Positions 26,371-34,878 of a stretch of DNA of 64,000 bases are shown here, piece after piece. This DNA is from DASQUK01 sp963717085 (GTDB taxonomy: Bacteria; Actinomycetota; Acidimicrobiia; Acidimicrobiales; VFJN01). The stretch is taken from positions 310,001 to 374,000 of the forward strand of contig CAVQVM010000011.1 of assembly GCA_963717085.1 (NCBI GenBank), written 5' to 3'. The position numbers were made by a program, and so were the translations under genes. The notes under the pieces were generated by a model, which did no database searches, had not been told where the DNA came from, and worked only from the letters and a program-made list of their open reading frames with translations. The stretch's first letter is position 1; each line of letters begins with the position of its first letter.

Positions 26371-27468
26371 ATGGCACAACGCACGCGTGCCCCCAGGTCG
26401 TCGACATCCAAGCGCGGGCTCGACGACTACGCCCGCAAGCGCGACTTCGAGCGCACGCCCGAGCCGGCGGGCGCTCGCCCGGCTCCCGGCGAGGAGCGGC
26501 GGTTCGTGATCCAGCAGCACGACGCCACCCGGCTCCACTGGGACCTGCGCCTCGAGCACGAGGGGGTGCTGATGTCGTGGGCGCTGCCCCGCGGGCTCCC
26601 GTGGGACCCCGGACGCAACCACCTCGCCGTTCACACCGAGGACCACCCGCTCGAGTACTTGACCTTCGAGGGCGACATCCCCGACGGCAGCTACGGGGCG
26701 GGAATGATGACGGTCTGGGACGCCGGTACGTACCAGCCGGAGAAGATCGAGGACCGCAAGCTGGTCGTCGTTCTCCAGGGCCGGCGCTCCAACGGCCGCT
26801 ACGCGCTGTTCCAGACCGACGGGCGTAACTGGATGATCCACCGCATGGACCCGCCCGAGGACCCCACGCGCGGGCACCCGCCCGAGCGGTTCGAGCTCGT
26901 TCAGGCCCAGCCGGGCGACGTGCCTGGTGACCGCGACTGGGCGTTGGAGACCCGCTGGCAGGGCCTGCGTTGCGTGCTGACATCGAGCGGTGGGGTCGTC
27001 GACCTCGTGTCCGCCGGCGGGGAGGCTGTCGACGACAACTTCCCCGAGGTGCGGCCGATCGGCCGAGCGCTGGGCATCACCGAGGTCGTGCTCGACGGCG
27101 TGGTGGCGGCGCCCGACGGCGGCGACGCCTACCTGCGGCGCCGCCTCGAGGCCCGCTCGGACTCGACCCGCCGGCGGCTGGGCCGCGACCAGCCGGTGGC
27201 CTTCGTGGCCTTCGACCTGCTGTGGCTCGACGGACACGCGCTCACGGACCGGCCCTGGCACGAGCGGCGCGAGCGGCTGGACGAGCTGGCGCTCGAGGGC
27301 CCCGCATGGACGACGCCATCGGCCTACGAGGGTGACCCTGCGCCGTTGCTGGAGGCGGCGGCCGCGTCGGGCGTGGAGACGCTGGTGGCGAAGCGGGTCG
27401 ACGCGCCCTACGACCCGTCGCTGGACCCCTCGCCCTGGCGGATCTTCCCCGTTCGCGCCGCGACCTAG
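26371..27468 (+). CDS. LigD-like 3'-phosphoesterase fused to a degenerate ligase domain
   Basis: Residues 41-160 form the LigD 3'-phosphoesterase domain: FVIQQHDATRLHWDLRLEHEG (H50, H56, D58), HTEDHPLEY (H92), IPDGSYGAG. It trims 3' phosphates or ribonucleotides at broken DNA ends. Residues 188-362 align with the ATP-dependent ligase core, but motif I is TRWQG (194-198) where ligases need K-x-D-G, and the usual LDGE motif reads LDGVV (241-245). FDLLWLDG (281-288) and LVAKR (338-342) remain. Ligase activity is therefore unlikely. No Ku or ligase gene is in the window. Confidence 0.85.
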   Translation: MAQRTRAPRSSTSKRGLDDYARKRDFERTPEPAGARPAPGEERRFVIQQHDATRLHWDLRLEHEGVLMSWALPRGLPWDPGRNHLAVHTEDHPLEYLTFEGDIPDGSYGAGMMTVWDAGTYQPEKIEDRKLVVVLQGRRSNGRYALFQTDGRNWMIHRMDPPEDPTRGHPPERFELVQAQPGDVPGDRDWALETRWQGLRCVLTSSGGVVDLVSAGGEAVDDNFPEVRPIGRALGITEVVLDGVVAAPDGGDAYLRRRLEARSDSTRRRLGRDQPVAFVAFDLLWLDGHALTDRPWHERRERLDELALEGPAWTTPSAYEGDPAPLLEAAAASGVETLVAKRVDAPYDPSLDPSPWRIFPVRAAT

Positions 27469-27480
27469 TGCCCACTCAGG

Positions 27481-28356
27481 TCAACGCCGGGCGATGAAGA
27501 TGCGGGACAACCTCCAAGCAATGCCCGCCGGCCGGAGGCGGCGATACCCGCGTGCCGCACGGAGCTCACGCCCGACGATCGACAGGAACCTCACGTCCTC
27601 GACGAAGTAGCGACGGAACAGCCGGCGGGGTTCGAGAAGGAACCGGAAGAACCACTCCGCGCCGACGCGCTGCATCCAGGCCGGGGCGCGCCGAGTCCGA
27701 CCGACGTACATGTCGAATGAGCCGCCGATGAGCAGGAACACCGGGGGACGCCGTCCCTGCTGCCGAAGCTGATCGATCAGCGCGAAGGCCAGCAGCTGTT
27801 GCTTCGGGTAGGAGATGCCGACAAACACGAACTCGGGGTCGGCACGGTCGAGTACATCGGCTGTGGCGCCGACGATGTCGGCGAACGCCGACGGGTCCTC
27901 CGGGTCGAAGACCGGTGGAACGTAGACGGCGAGCGATGGCAGCTCGGCCCGCAGAGACGCGGCCACCTCCTCGCATGAGGCGATGACCATGGGAGTTCGA
28001 CCCTCGGCCAGGATCCGGCGCCACAGGGGCGGCACCAGGTCGCTCCCCGCCAACCGAGATCGCAGCGGCTGCTTGAGCAGCCGGCTGGCCCAGACGATGG
28101 GCTGGCCGTCGGGGAGGATGTAGCGCGCGTTGCGGAGACGGTGTGCGACACCACTGGATTCGAGCTCGCTCAGGCGCACGACCGTGTCCACGTTGGGCGT
28201 GAACACGACTGGCTCCCGTGCCTCACCCGCTTGAGGTTCCAGGAGTCGCTCGACGGTGGCATCGACGCTGACGTCGTCGACGAAGTCGAGACCGAACAGA
28301 CGGCGGGTGCGAAGCCGGTCCATCGGTTGGGAAGCGACGGCGGGAGTGATGCTCAT
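27481..28356 (-). CDS. WecG/TagA/CpsF-family glycosyltransferase
   Basis: This 291-residue protein carries the family marks VVFTPNVDTVVRL, ILPDGQPIVWASRLL, VPPVFDPEDP and VFVGISYPKQQLLAF. Members transfer N-acetylmannosamine-type sugars to a lipid-linked acceptor. It likely adds the second sugar of the exopolysaccharide repeat unit. Its ATG overlaps the stop of the upstream GT2 gene by 4 bp, so both are one operon starting near 29294. Its strand is opposite to the convergent LigD-like gene (12-bp gap). Confidence 0.88.
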   Translation of the reverse strand: MSITPAVASQPMDRLRTRRLFGLDFVDDVSVDATVERLLEPQAGEAREPVVFTPNVDTVVRLSELESSGVAHRLRNARYILPDGQPIVWASRLLKQPLRSRLAGSDLVPPLWRRILAEGRTPMVIASCEEVAASLRAELPSLAVYVPPVFDPEDPSAFADIVGATADVLDRADPEFVFVGISYPKQQLLAFALIDQLRQQGRRPPVFLLIGGSFDMYVGRTRRAPAWMQRVGAEWFFRFLLEPRRLFRRYFVEDVRFLSIVGRELRAARGYRRLRPAGIAWRLSRIFIARR

Positions 28357-29294
28357 CGCCGTGACGTGTCGTCCCGCTCCCAGACGCGCGACGCCCGCGG
28401 GTGCCTCCAGGCGAGGGCGCGCGCCCAGATGACCACTGCCGCATAGACCGAGGCGTCGACGAACTCGGCAGGTCCCCGCCGAGCGAGCCGCACGAGGTCG
28501 CGAACCGTGGCGCGGGTGCCTGGTCGGTCGGTGGCGGCAATCTCCCCGATGGCACGGTTGCCGCGGAAGGTCCGCCGAAACGTTGCCAGCAAGCCGGACG
28601 CGGTCGCGGACGCCACCACCACCACCGGGGTCGTGTCGACCATATCGATCTCGTCGGTTCGGAATAGTCGATCGACGAAGAGATCGTCGGCAACCAGCAG
28701 CGGGAACTCGTCGAATCGCCCACGGCCCTCGGCCGACAGCGCGTACATCCCCGCGCCCCACAGCGAACCCATCACAGCAGGTATCTGGGCCCTGGCTCGG
28801 TAGAACCGACGCACGACCCACGAGCTAGACGAAGTGTCGTAGACGATTGGCGGGCGTGCCGCCAAGGCACCCGGGCGGCTGAGGTGTTCGAGCACCGCTC
28901 GGATCGCCGTCCCGCTCACGCGAACGTCGGCGTCGAGATAGACCCGCGGGAATGCGATGGCGAACGTGTCGCCGGCTCGAAGCGCCTCCGCCTTGGAGGC
29001 GACATCCAACTCGATCACCGTGAGGGGATGCCCGCTGACACGCGCCGCTTCTGCGGTGCCGTCCGTGCAGCCGTTGCAGACGACAACGACCTCGATCCCT
29101 GAGCCGAGCGAGTCGAACAGGCGGTTCAGCCCGCGCCCGATCACCTTGGCTTCGTCGTGCGCAGGGATCACGACAGAGCCAGTGGTCTGCGCCGGCCCGT
29201 GTACCCGCGACGTGCGTCGGCGCCAACGTCGAACGAGACCCGCGTCGTCGACCGCATCGAACGCGTCAGGGATCAGCGGACCTGCTTGTTGCAT
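28353..29294 (-). CDS. family 2 glycosyltransferase
   Basis: This 313-residue GT-A protein has SVVIPAHDEAKVIGRGLNRL (nucleotide-binding strand), the metal-binding DADVRV (DxD), and DDLFVDRLF, close to the ED-type base. Two hydrophobic segments near the C-terminus suggest membrane association. ATG 29294 has GGAAGG upstream. It heads a two-gene operon with the WecG-like gene, and the quadruple repeat A (29361-29400) lies 67 bp upstream in the same orientation as the other three sites. Confidence 0.85.
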   Translation of the reverse strand: MQQAGPLIPDAFDAVDDAGLVRRWRRRTSRVHGPAQTTGSVVIPAHDEAKVIGRGLNRLFDSLGSGIEVVVVCNGCTDGTAEAARVSGHPLTVIELDVASKAEALRAGDTFAIAFPRVYLDADVRVSGTAIRAVLEHLSRPGALAARPPIVYDTSSSSWVVRRFYRARAQIPAVMGSLWGAGMYALSAEGRGRFDEFPLLVADDLFVDRLFRTDEIDMVDTTPVVVVASATASGLLATFRRTFRGNRAIGEIAATDRPGTRATVRDLVRLARRGPAEFVDASVYAAVVIWARALAWRHPRASRVWERDDTSRR

Positions 29295-29360
29295 TCGCCA
29301 CCTTCCGTTCGCGAGTTCCTGGCGCGATCGGCGCCGCCCTTGGGCATGCTGACCCGCGAC

Positions 29361-29400
29361 GTTGAAGCCGTCCTGAGCCCCAGCTGAGGCGCGTCTGAAG
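29361..29400 (-). promoter_or_regulatory. quadruple 11-bp-phased heptamer array, site A
   Basis: On the plus strand four heptamers, GTTGAAG, CCTGAGC, GCTGAGG and TCTGAAG, start at 29361, 29372, 29383 and 29394, exactly 11 bp apart with 4-bp spacers. Read toward the GT2 gene the core is CTTCAG/CTCAG. Seven-base direct repeats with 11-bp period are how PhoB/OmpR-type regulators bind. Just downstream toward the gene, CAAGGGCGGC (minus strand, about 29333-29342) is shared with sites C and D. The site also lies upstream of the response regulator promoter. Confidence 0.75.
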
Positions 29401-29440
29401 TCAACGTGCGCACAGTGTGGCGAGATCGGGGCACACGATG

Positions 29441-29470
29441 TTGCACGAGCGTGACCCAGTGTGGTTATGC
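29441..29470 (+). promoter_or_regulatory. candidate promoter of the response regulator gene
   Basis: TTGCAC (29441-29446) and TTATGC (29465-29470) are separated by 18 bp, a fair match to a primary-sigma promoter. It would give a leader of about 100 nt before ATG 29577. Site A ends 40 bp upstream of the -35, so autoregulation is possible. Confidence 0.35.
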
Positions 29471-29576
29471 TCATGGTCTGCGGTCAGGGCACAGGGACGA
29501 CCGCGATTTTGGACGGTAAACGAGCTCAGATCGGGAAAACCCGTTCGTGAGCTGGCAGAAAGGGCGGGCGGAACAG

Positions 29577-30341
29577 ATGGTGGGTATTACGCGGGTCCTC
29601 GTCGTTAGCAACGACGAATTCCTCGCCGATGCGGTAGTGCATGCGCTCCGCAATGACGATCATTCAGTCGAGAAGGCCGCGTCGTGGCGGTCAGCGGAAC
29701 GGTTACTCCCTGAGCTCCGGCCACAGTTGGTGGTGATCGATGCCGAGAGCGAGGGACTTGACGAGCGGCCCGTCGTAGACCGTGTACGAATGGTCACTGA
29801 CATCCCGCTCGTGGTGCTGAGCCCGTCGGCGCAACTGGAGGACCGGCTGATCGGGCTCCGCGCAGGTGCCGACGACGTGATGGCGAAGCCGTTCCTGCTG
29901 TCCGAGCTCGCTTGCAAGGTCACCGCGCTGATTCGCCGTAACGGTCACCGTTCGGCAATTGTCGAGCTGGGTGATTTGGTCATCGACGAGGGCGCGCACA
30001 CGGTCGAGCGCCGCGGTCGTGCCATCGAGTTGACGGCGATCGAGTTCGCCCTGCTCGTGACGTTCTGCAGCAACCGCGGTCTCGTGCTGTCGAAGACTCA
30101 ACTTCTAACGATGGTGTGGGGGTTCGACTATCACAACGTCAACCTGGTCGAGGTCCACGTGTCGGCGTTGAGACGAAAGCTCGAAGCCACCGGTCCCCGG
30201 ATCATCCACACTGTCCGCGGTGTGGGCTATGCGCTGCGCCCGCTCGGATCCAGCCCGGAGCCCAAGGCCATTGGTCGGTGCGAGAACCGGCACGACCGCG
30301 TTTACCGTCCCCTCCGGAGCCGTTCGCTCGCTCTCGCTTGA
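29577..30341 (+). CDS. orphan OmpR-family response regulator
   Basis: This 254-residue protein has a receiver domain (1-120) with acidic pocket N12-D13-E14, phosphoacceptor D55 (VVIDAES), S82 and K104 (MAKPF). A winged-helix domain follows (about 135-225), with ELTAIEFALLVTF, LSKTQLLTMVWG, VEVHVSALRRKL and HTVRGVGYAL. The receiver lacks the usual Pro-x-x-Gly after D55. No histidine kinase is adjacent. ATG 29577 is favoured; GTG 29547 is possible. It sits among exopolysaccharide genes, and four 11-bp-phased arrays in the locus are its likely targets. Confidence 0.9.
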   Translation: MVGITRVLVVSNDEFLADAVVHALRNDDHSVEKAASWRSAERLLPELRPQLVVIDAESEGLDERPVVDRVRMVTDIPLVVLSPSAQLEDRLIGLRAGADDVMAKPFLLSELACKVTALIRRNGHRSAIVELGDLVIDEGAHTVERRGRAIELTAIEFALLVTFCSNRGLVLSKTQLLTMVWGFDYHNVNLVEVHVSALRRKLEATGPRIIHTVRGVGYALRPLGSSPEPKAIGRCENRHDRVYRPLRSRSLALA

Positions 30342-30407
30342 GCGCAAGGTCTGCGGCGGTCGAACACGTCGTCGCCCAGCAACTTCGGCGCGCGCGGGTT
30401 GCGACCG

Positions 30408-30447
30408 GTTAAGGCAACCCTCAGTACGACTTCAGCACCCCTTCAGA
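30408..30447 (+). promoter_or_regulatory. quadruple 11-bp-phased heptamer array, site B
   Basis: Read on the plus strand the cores TTAAG, CTCAG, CTTCAG and CTTCAG recur at an 11-bp period (TCA triplets at 30421, 30432 and 30443, with TAA at 30410). On the minus strand the heptamers are TCTGAAG, GCTGAAG, ACTGAGG and CCTTAAC. The site lies between the response regulator and the WbaP-type gene and faces the latter. A GGGCGGCAC element at about 30492-30500 echoes the GGGCGGCA of sites C and D. Confidence 0.75.
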
Positions 30448-30589
30448 CCAGGTCTGGAGACTGTGGGTCGGGCCAACCGTGGTGGGCGGATGGGCGGCAC
30501 AGGAGAATCAACGTTGCTTTCCCTGCACGAGCGAGGCGGAGTTCGGCAAATCAAGGGACGGCGGCCCGGTCCACGGGTCGCCGTCGTAC

Positions 30590-32143
30590 ATGCATCACCG
30601 GAGTACGAGCAAGACATACCCCGAGCTGTCGCTGAGAGCGCGCCAGCCCGGGGCTCTACATGGATCCGCGTCGGGTCACAATCCGTCCGCGGTACGTCGA
30701 CGGTTGTTCGCCGTCGACGTCGTTGCCTTGTTGGTCGGCTGGTCGGCGGGCTGGGCAGTCGGACGCAGTGGCACACCCCTCTCGGCCCTCGACACCGGAA
30801 TCGGCATGGTCGTTGTCGGAGTTGTCGCGAGTGTTGTCGCCATGTCAGCCGCTCGTCTGTACCGACCGCCACTGGACGGAATCCGATCAGGAGCCCTGGG
30901 CGGGCTGGTTCGGAGCATGGGCGCAGCCGCGATGGTCATCGTCGCCTGGCAGGGCCTGCTCGACGATGTTGTTCCTGGACTCGTGCTGAGCTCGGTGGTT
31001 GGCGCGCTCGTGGCCACCACGATCGCCCGGTACGGCTTCGACACGTGGCTCACCAGCCGACGCGCGCTCGGCGACTTTCGTACCACGGTCGTCGTTGCGG
31101 GGGCGGCCCTCGAGACGGCCACGCTCCTCGAGTTCCTCGAGCTCAACCCTGAGGCGGGGTTTGTCGCCACCGCCACGGTCGGCGAGCGGCCGCTCGTAAG
31201 CGACGGAGTCATGAGTGCTGCGCCGTGGATGGGCCGCCTCGAGCATGCCCCCGAGGCCGTGCGTCTCACGGAGGCCTCGGGCGTTCTGGTGGCAGTCAAC
31301 GGGCTGCATGGCGACACCCTCAATCACCTCGTGCTCACCCTGTCCTCTGCCGGGATACCCGTCTACCTCTGGAGTGGCTTGATGGCGGTGTCCCGTGCGC
31401 GCTTGCAACCGCTTTCCCTGGCACACGAGCCCATCGCCATGGTGCGCCCCTCGCATCACCGGGCCGCCCAGGAGATCACCAAGCGCGCCCTCGACATCGT
31501 GCTTGCATCAATGCTGCTGGTCTTGACCGCCCCGGTCATGGCTGTCGCAGCCATCGCCATCAAGGCGCACGATCGAGGACCGGTGTTTTTCCGGCAGGTC
31601 CGGATCGGCAGGGGCGGCGAGCCGTTCACGCTCATCAAGCTCCGGACGATGGAGGTCGACGCCGAGGCTCGACTCGCCGATCTCCGGCACCGGAACGAGC
31701 GTCATGGCCCGCTGTTCAAGGTGTCGAGCGATCCGAGGGTCACGCCCGTCGGTGGGTTGCTCCGTTCGGCGGCGATCGACGAGCTGCCCCAGCTCTTCAA
31801 CGTCCTCGCCGGGCGCATGAGCATCGTCGGACCGCGGCCAGCCCTGCCCGCGGAAGCAGCCGAGTTCGACGACGAGCTCCAGCGGCGCCACCTCGTCCGG
31901 CCCGGCGTCACCGGCCTCTGGCAGGTCGAGGCCAACTACAAGGCTTCGTTCGAGGAGTACCGCAGGCTGGACCTCTTCTACGTCGACAACTGGTCGGTCA
32001 CCATGGACCTCGCGGTCATCATCGACACGGTTCCCTTCATTTCTCGTCGGGCCCTACGGGCCTTGCGACGACCGGCGCCGTCCGCCCCGGCGCCGGTCGG
32101 CTCGCTCTCCCCCATTCCCGAACCAATGGAAGTCGGTCCGTGA
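30590..32143 (+). CDS. WbaP-type undecaprenyl-phosphate sugar phosphotransferase
   Basis: This polyprenyl phosphoglycosyltransferase starts the repeat unit by loading a sugar-1-phosphate onto undecaprenyl phosphate. It has an N-terminal block of about four membrane segments, a CoA-binding-like middle, and a catalytic C-terminal domain: KRALDIVLASMLLVLTAPV (membrane helix), GPVFFRQVRIGRGGEPF, IKLRTM, MSIVGPRPALP and RPGVTGLWQVE. The start is unsure: ATG 30590 gives 517 residues and the frame is open to GTG 30479; neither has a clear ribosome binding site. It is preceded by site B and followed by a GT2 gene after 47 bp. Confidence 0.9.
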   Translation: MHHRSTSKTYPELSLRARQPGALHGSASGHNPSAVRRRLFAVDVVALLVGWSAGWAVGRSGTPLSALDTGIGMVVVGVVASVVAMSAARLYRPPLDGIRSGALGGLVRSMGAAAMVIVAWQGLLDDVVPGLVLSSVVGALVATTIARYGFDTWLTSRRALGDFRTTVVVAGAALETATLLEFLELNPEAGFVATATVGERPLVSDGVMSAAPWMGRLEHAPEAVRLTEASGVLVAVNGLHGDTLNHLVLTLSSAGIPVYLWSGLMAVSRARLQPLSLAHEPIAMVRPSHHRAAQEITKRALDIVLASMLLVLTAPVMAVAAIAIKAHDRGPVFFRQVRIGRGGEPFTLIKLRTMEVDAEARLADLRHRNERHGPLFKVSSDPRVTPVGGLLRSAAIDELPQLFNVLAGRMSIVGPRPALPAEAAEFDDELQRRHLVRPGVTGLWQVEANYKASFEEYRRLDLFYVDNWSVTMDLAVIIDTVPFISRRALRALRRPAPSAPAPVGSLSPIPEPMEVGP

Positions 32144-32190
32144 CCGGTCTGGTCGGCGTCACCTTCCGTACGACCTGACGTAGAGGTGTC

Positions 32191-33110
32191 GTGATCGACG
32201 TCGCCGTCATCGTCGTGACTTTCAACAGCGCGGCCCACCTGGACCGACTGATGCCCTCGCTTGATGCTGCGCTCGGTGACCTCCGCGCTCGAGTCGTCTT
32301 CGTCGACAACAACTCGACGGACGATACCGTTGCTCAGCTGCGCAGGTACGGCCGAGTGGAGGTGCTGCCCCAACCGGACAACCGTGGCTACGCAGCTGCG
32401 ATCAACGTCGGCCTCGCACGAACCCACGAGGCGCCCGCCGTCCTGATTCTCAACCCGGATCTCGCACTCGGCGCTGGGAGCATCCCGCGGCTCCTGGCTG
32501 CCAGCCGGGAGCAGGGTGTCGGGATCGTCGTTCCCCAGATCCGAACCCCAGATGGCGCCATCTTCCGATCGCTCCGGCGAGAACCGACGGTCGGCCGTGC
32601 CCTGGGCGCCGCGTTCATGGGTGGCCGGGTCGCCGGCTCATTTCCCGCGTCTGTCCGAGACAGTCGGCGACGACAGGTCGTATCTCGAGCGCCACGACGT
32701 CGACTGGGCAGAGGGGGGCGGCGATGCTCGTGACGCGCGGCTGCGCGAGCGCAACAGGTCCATGGGATGAGTCGTTCTTCCTGTACTCGGAGGAGACAGA
32801 TTTCGCGGAACGGGCCCGCCGGGCTGGGTTCCGCATCCTCTATGAGCCGGCGGCGGTCGTGACTCACAGCGGTGGCGAGAGCATGACGTCTCCTCAACTC
32901 AGGAGCATGCTCGTGCTCAACCGCCTCCGCTACTTCCGTCGCCGCCACGGCCGGATACGGAGCGCTGCCTTCTACGCGGTGATGCTTGCGAACGAGCTGA
33001 CGCGTGGTGTGTTGGGCAACAAGGCCGCCCGGGTCGCGGCGCGCTCACTCGTCGCCCCGCGACTGCGCCCCGCGGAATTGGGATGCTCCAACCGGTTGGT
33101 ACCCCGTTAG
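32191..33110 (+). CDS. rhamnosyltransferase-like GT2 (two apparent frameshifts)
   Basis: From GTG 32191 the protein reads VIVVTFNSAAHLDRLMPSL, VVFVDNNSTDDTV and ILNPDLAL, a GT2 of the dTDP-rhamnosyltransferase type. One extra base near 32638 and another in the G-run near 32711 split it over three frames. Repaired, it continues HFPRLSETVGDDRSYLERHD, then WAEGGAMLVTRGC, WDESFFLYSEETDFAERARR and the final VTHSGGESM region, ending at 33110 (about 305 residues). All expected family segments are present and in order, which argues for sequence error rather than decay. Confidence 0.8.
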
Positions 33111-33219
33111 TGGGCCATATGGATCGACTCGAGGATTGTCGGGAATGGCCCGTTGTGAGCCGAGTCGTTTCTTTATGAGCCTTGTAGCGCCCAATTTGTG
33201 TGGTGCCACGCGGCGTATC

Positions 33220-33897
33220 TTAAGGACCGCCGGGCGACGTCAGAGTTTTTATGGCGATCATGGATTTCGGTAGTCCAGCAACCCGTTCCCAGACGATCTT
33301 GCCATCCGGAAAGTAGGCTCGCATTTCCACGAGCGAGAGCAATTCGACCGACATAGCCTCGTTCATGGCGGCATCAGCGTTCCATCCTCGCGTGTGACCG
33401 AGCGGCCACCGCGGAGCCAGCCATGACCGAGCGGCGATCGGTAGGAATTGGAACGCGGGAAACATCCAGTGTGGCTCGACAGGAAAGTATCTATATGGGG
33501 TCTGAATTACGTAGGACGCTGCAAGTGCGGACACCACATCGGAGAACCGCCGACGAGCGGCATGCCCACCAAGGTGTTCAATAAGGCTGTTGGAAAAGAC
33601 TAGGTCGAATTCCTCGCCATTGAGCAATTCGTCGGCCTGTAGGGCATCCCCTTCTACTGTTCTCACTAGGGCATGTCCAGGATCGGGCTCATAGAGGTTT
33701 ACAACAGTGACATGGCGTGGAACAACTGGGGCGCGGACCCACCAGCGGGCGGTGCCGCCCAGATCGACGACTCGCAGGTCCGGCAGGTTGGGAATATGTC
33801 GTAACAAAATCGCCCAACGGCGCCGACGCAGGCGCTCCGCGAGCGACTTCTCATTCCCGACCAACAGCCCTCGGGCGCCGCTATCGCGTAGAGGCAT
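33220..33897 (-). CDS. class I SAM-dependent methyltransferase
   Basis: This 225-residue protein has motif I VVDLGGTARW, an acidic strand-2 end VNLYEPD, and SNSLIEHLGGH, as in polysaccharide-cluster methyltransferases. Motif I has Gly-Gly-Thr rather than the usual Gly-x-Gly. The C-terminal part (YFPVEPHWMFPAFQFLP) is typical of the subgroup. ATG 33897 has GGAGAG just upstream; ATG 33933 and TTG 33966 are also open. It probably methylates a sugar of the repeat unit. The region around it has lower GC than the rest of the window. Confidence 0.8.
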   Translation of the reverse strand: MPLRDSGARGLLVGNEKSLAERLRRRRWAILLRHIPNLPDLRVVDLGGTARWWVRAPVVPRHVTVVNLYEPDPGHALVRTVEGDALQADELLNGEEFDLVFSNSLIEHLGGHAARRRFSDVVSALAASYVIQTPYRYFPVEPHWMFPAFQFLPIAARSWLAPRWPLGHTRGWNADAAMNEAMSVELLSLVEMRAYFPDGKIVWERVAGLPKSMIAIKTLTSPGGP

Positions 33898-34104
33898 GAC
33901 TCTCCGTTTGCCGTTTACCTTCGACAGAAACATTAGCCGAGACGGTTCAGTAGCCGGATTAGGCAACGCATGTCATCGAGGCGTATGGATCGGCGGGCGG
34001 CTCTGTCGCGGAATTGCAGGTGCCTGGTACACAAGACAACGACAAGTTTGGCCGTGAGGTCGCCGCCCGCCGAGGTGAGTAACAACGGCGCTCCTCGCGG
34101 CTGA

Positions 34105-34878
34105 TCAACTTGCCTTCAAACGGGCGAGAGCCTTCTCCGACGTACGCGCGCTTCGAGCGAGAACACGCCGGACGGACTCGGCCCCCCCTGCCATCCGCCT
34201 CGGCATGCCGGTCGCGAGCGCAGTGATGTCTCGACTGATGAACTCCGGAACGAAACTGCCGGTACGCAGCGATCGGAGGACCGCTTCAGTTGTGGGACCG
34301 TCATCGGCGTCGCTCGCGAGGTCGAGGTTGAGTGAGAGCGGGAAGAACTGACGGGCAGAATGGAAGTCGAGACCGGCGAAGGCCGGGAGACCGGTCCTTT
34401 CGATCAGGTCGGCGGCCGCCTGGCTCGGTGCCCATCCGTCGTACTTGCGGTTCCAAAGCTCGATCCCGCTGAAATGATCGAGCCAGGCCGGTTCGATGTG
34501 GCGCCACGCGTCCCTTCGCCACGGGTGGGCGAGCACGGCCACGCCCTGGCTGGCCGTCACGTGACGCAAAAGGTCGCCAACCGATGGGGTGGAGCCGAAA
34601 AATGGCACGTCGCCCCATACCAGGACGTGGATGCGGTTGTCCGGATCGTTGTACTCGATCCCCGGTACGACGAGGAGATCCGGCGTACTGACGCGCGCAC
34701 ACGATTCGGTGTAGCGACGATATGTGTCATCGGTCCAGCCACGGCTGTGTTCGGTCATTACAAGGACCCGGTAGCGACGACGCCTGAAGGCCTGGACGAT
34801 GCGCTCGATCGGCCAAGAGCCGTCGTCGGACCAGTCGGAATGAACGTGCACTGCCGCCCGGACGGCTCGGTCACTCAC
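34105..34878 (-). CDS. PHP-domain metal-dependent phosphoesterase
   Basis: This 257-residue protein has the PHP metal ligands HVHSDWSDDG (near 12-21), MTEHSRG, VPGIEYN, AHPWRRD and GLDFHS, so the trinuclear metal site looks complete. PHP proteins hydrolyse phosphoesters; several act as phosphatases in polysaccharide loci. GTG 34878 overlaps the stop of the ATP-grasp gene by 4 bp (GTGA). It is the last gene of a tightly coupled three-gene unit with the deacetylase and ATP-grasp genes. Confidence 0.85.
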   Translation of the reverse strand: MSDRAVRAAVHVHSDWSDDGSWPIERIVQAFRRRRYRVLVMTEHSRGWTDDTYRRYTESCARVSTPDLLVVPGIEYNDPDNRIHVLVWGDVPFFGSTPSVGDLLRHVTASQGVAVLAHPWRRDAWRHIEPAWLDHFSGIELWNRKYDGWAPSQAAADLIERTGLPAFAGLDFHSARQFFPLSLNLDLASDADDGPTTEAVLRSLRTGSFVPEFISRDITALATGMPRRMAGGAESVRRVLARSARTSEKALARLKAS

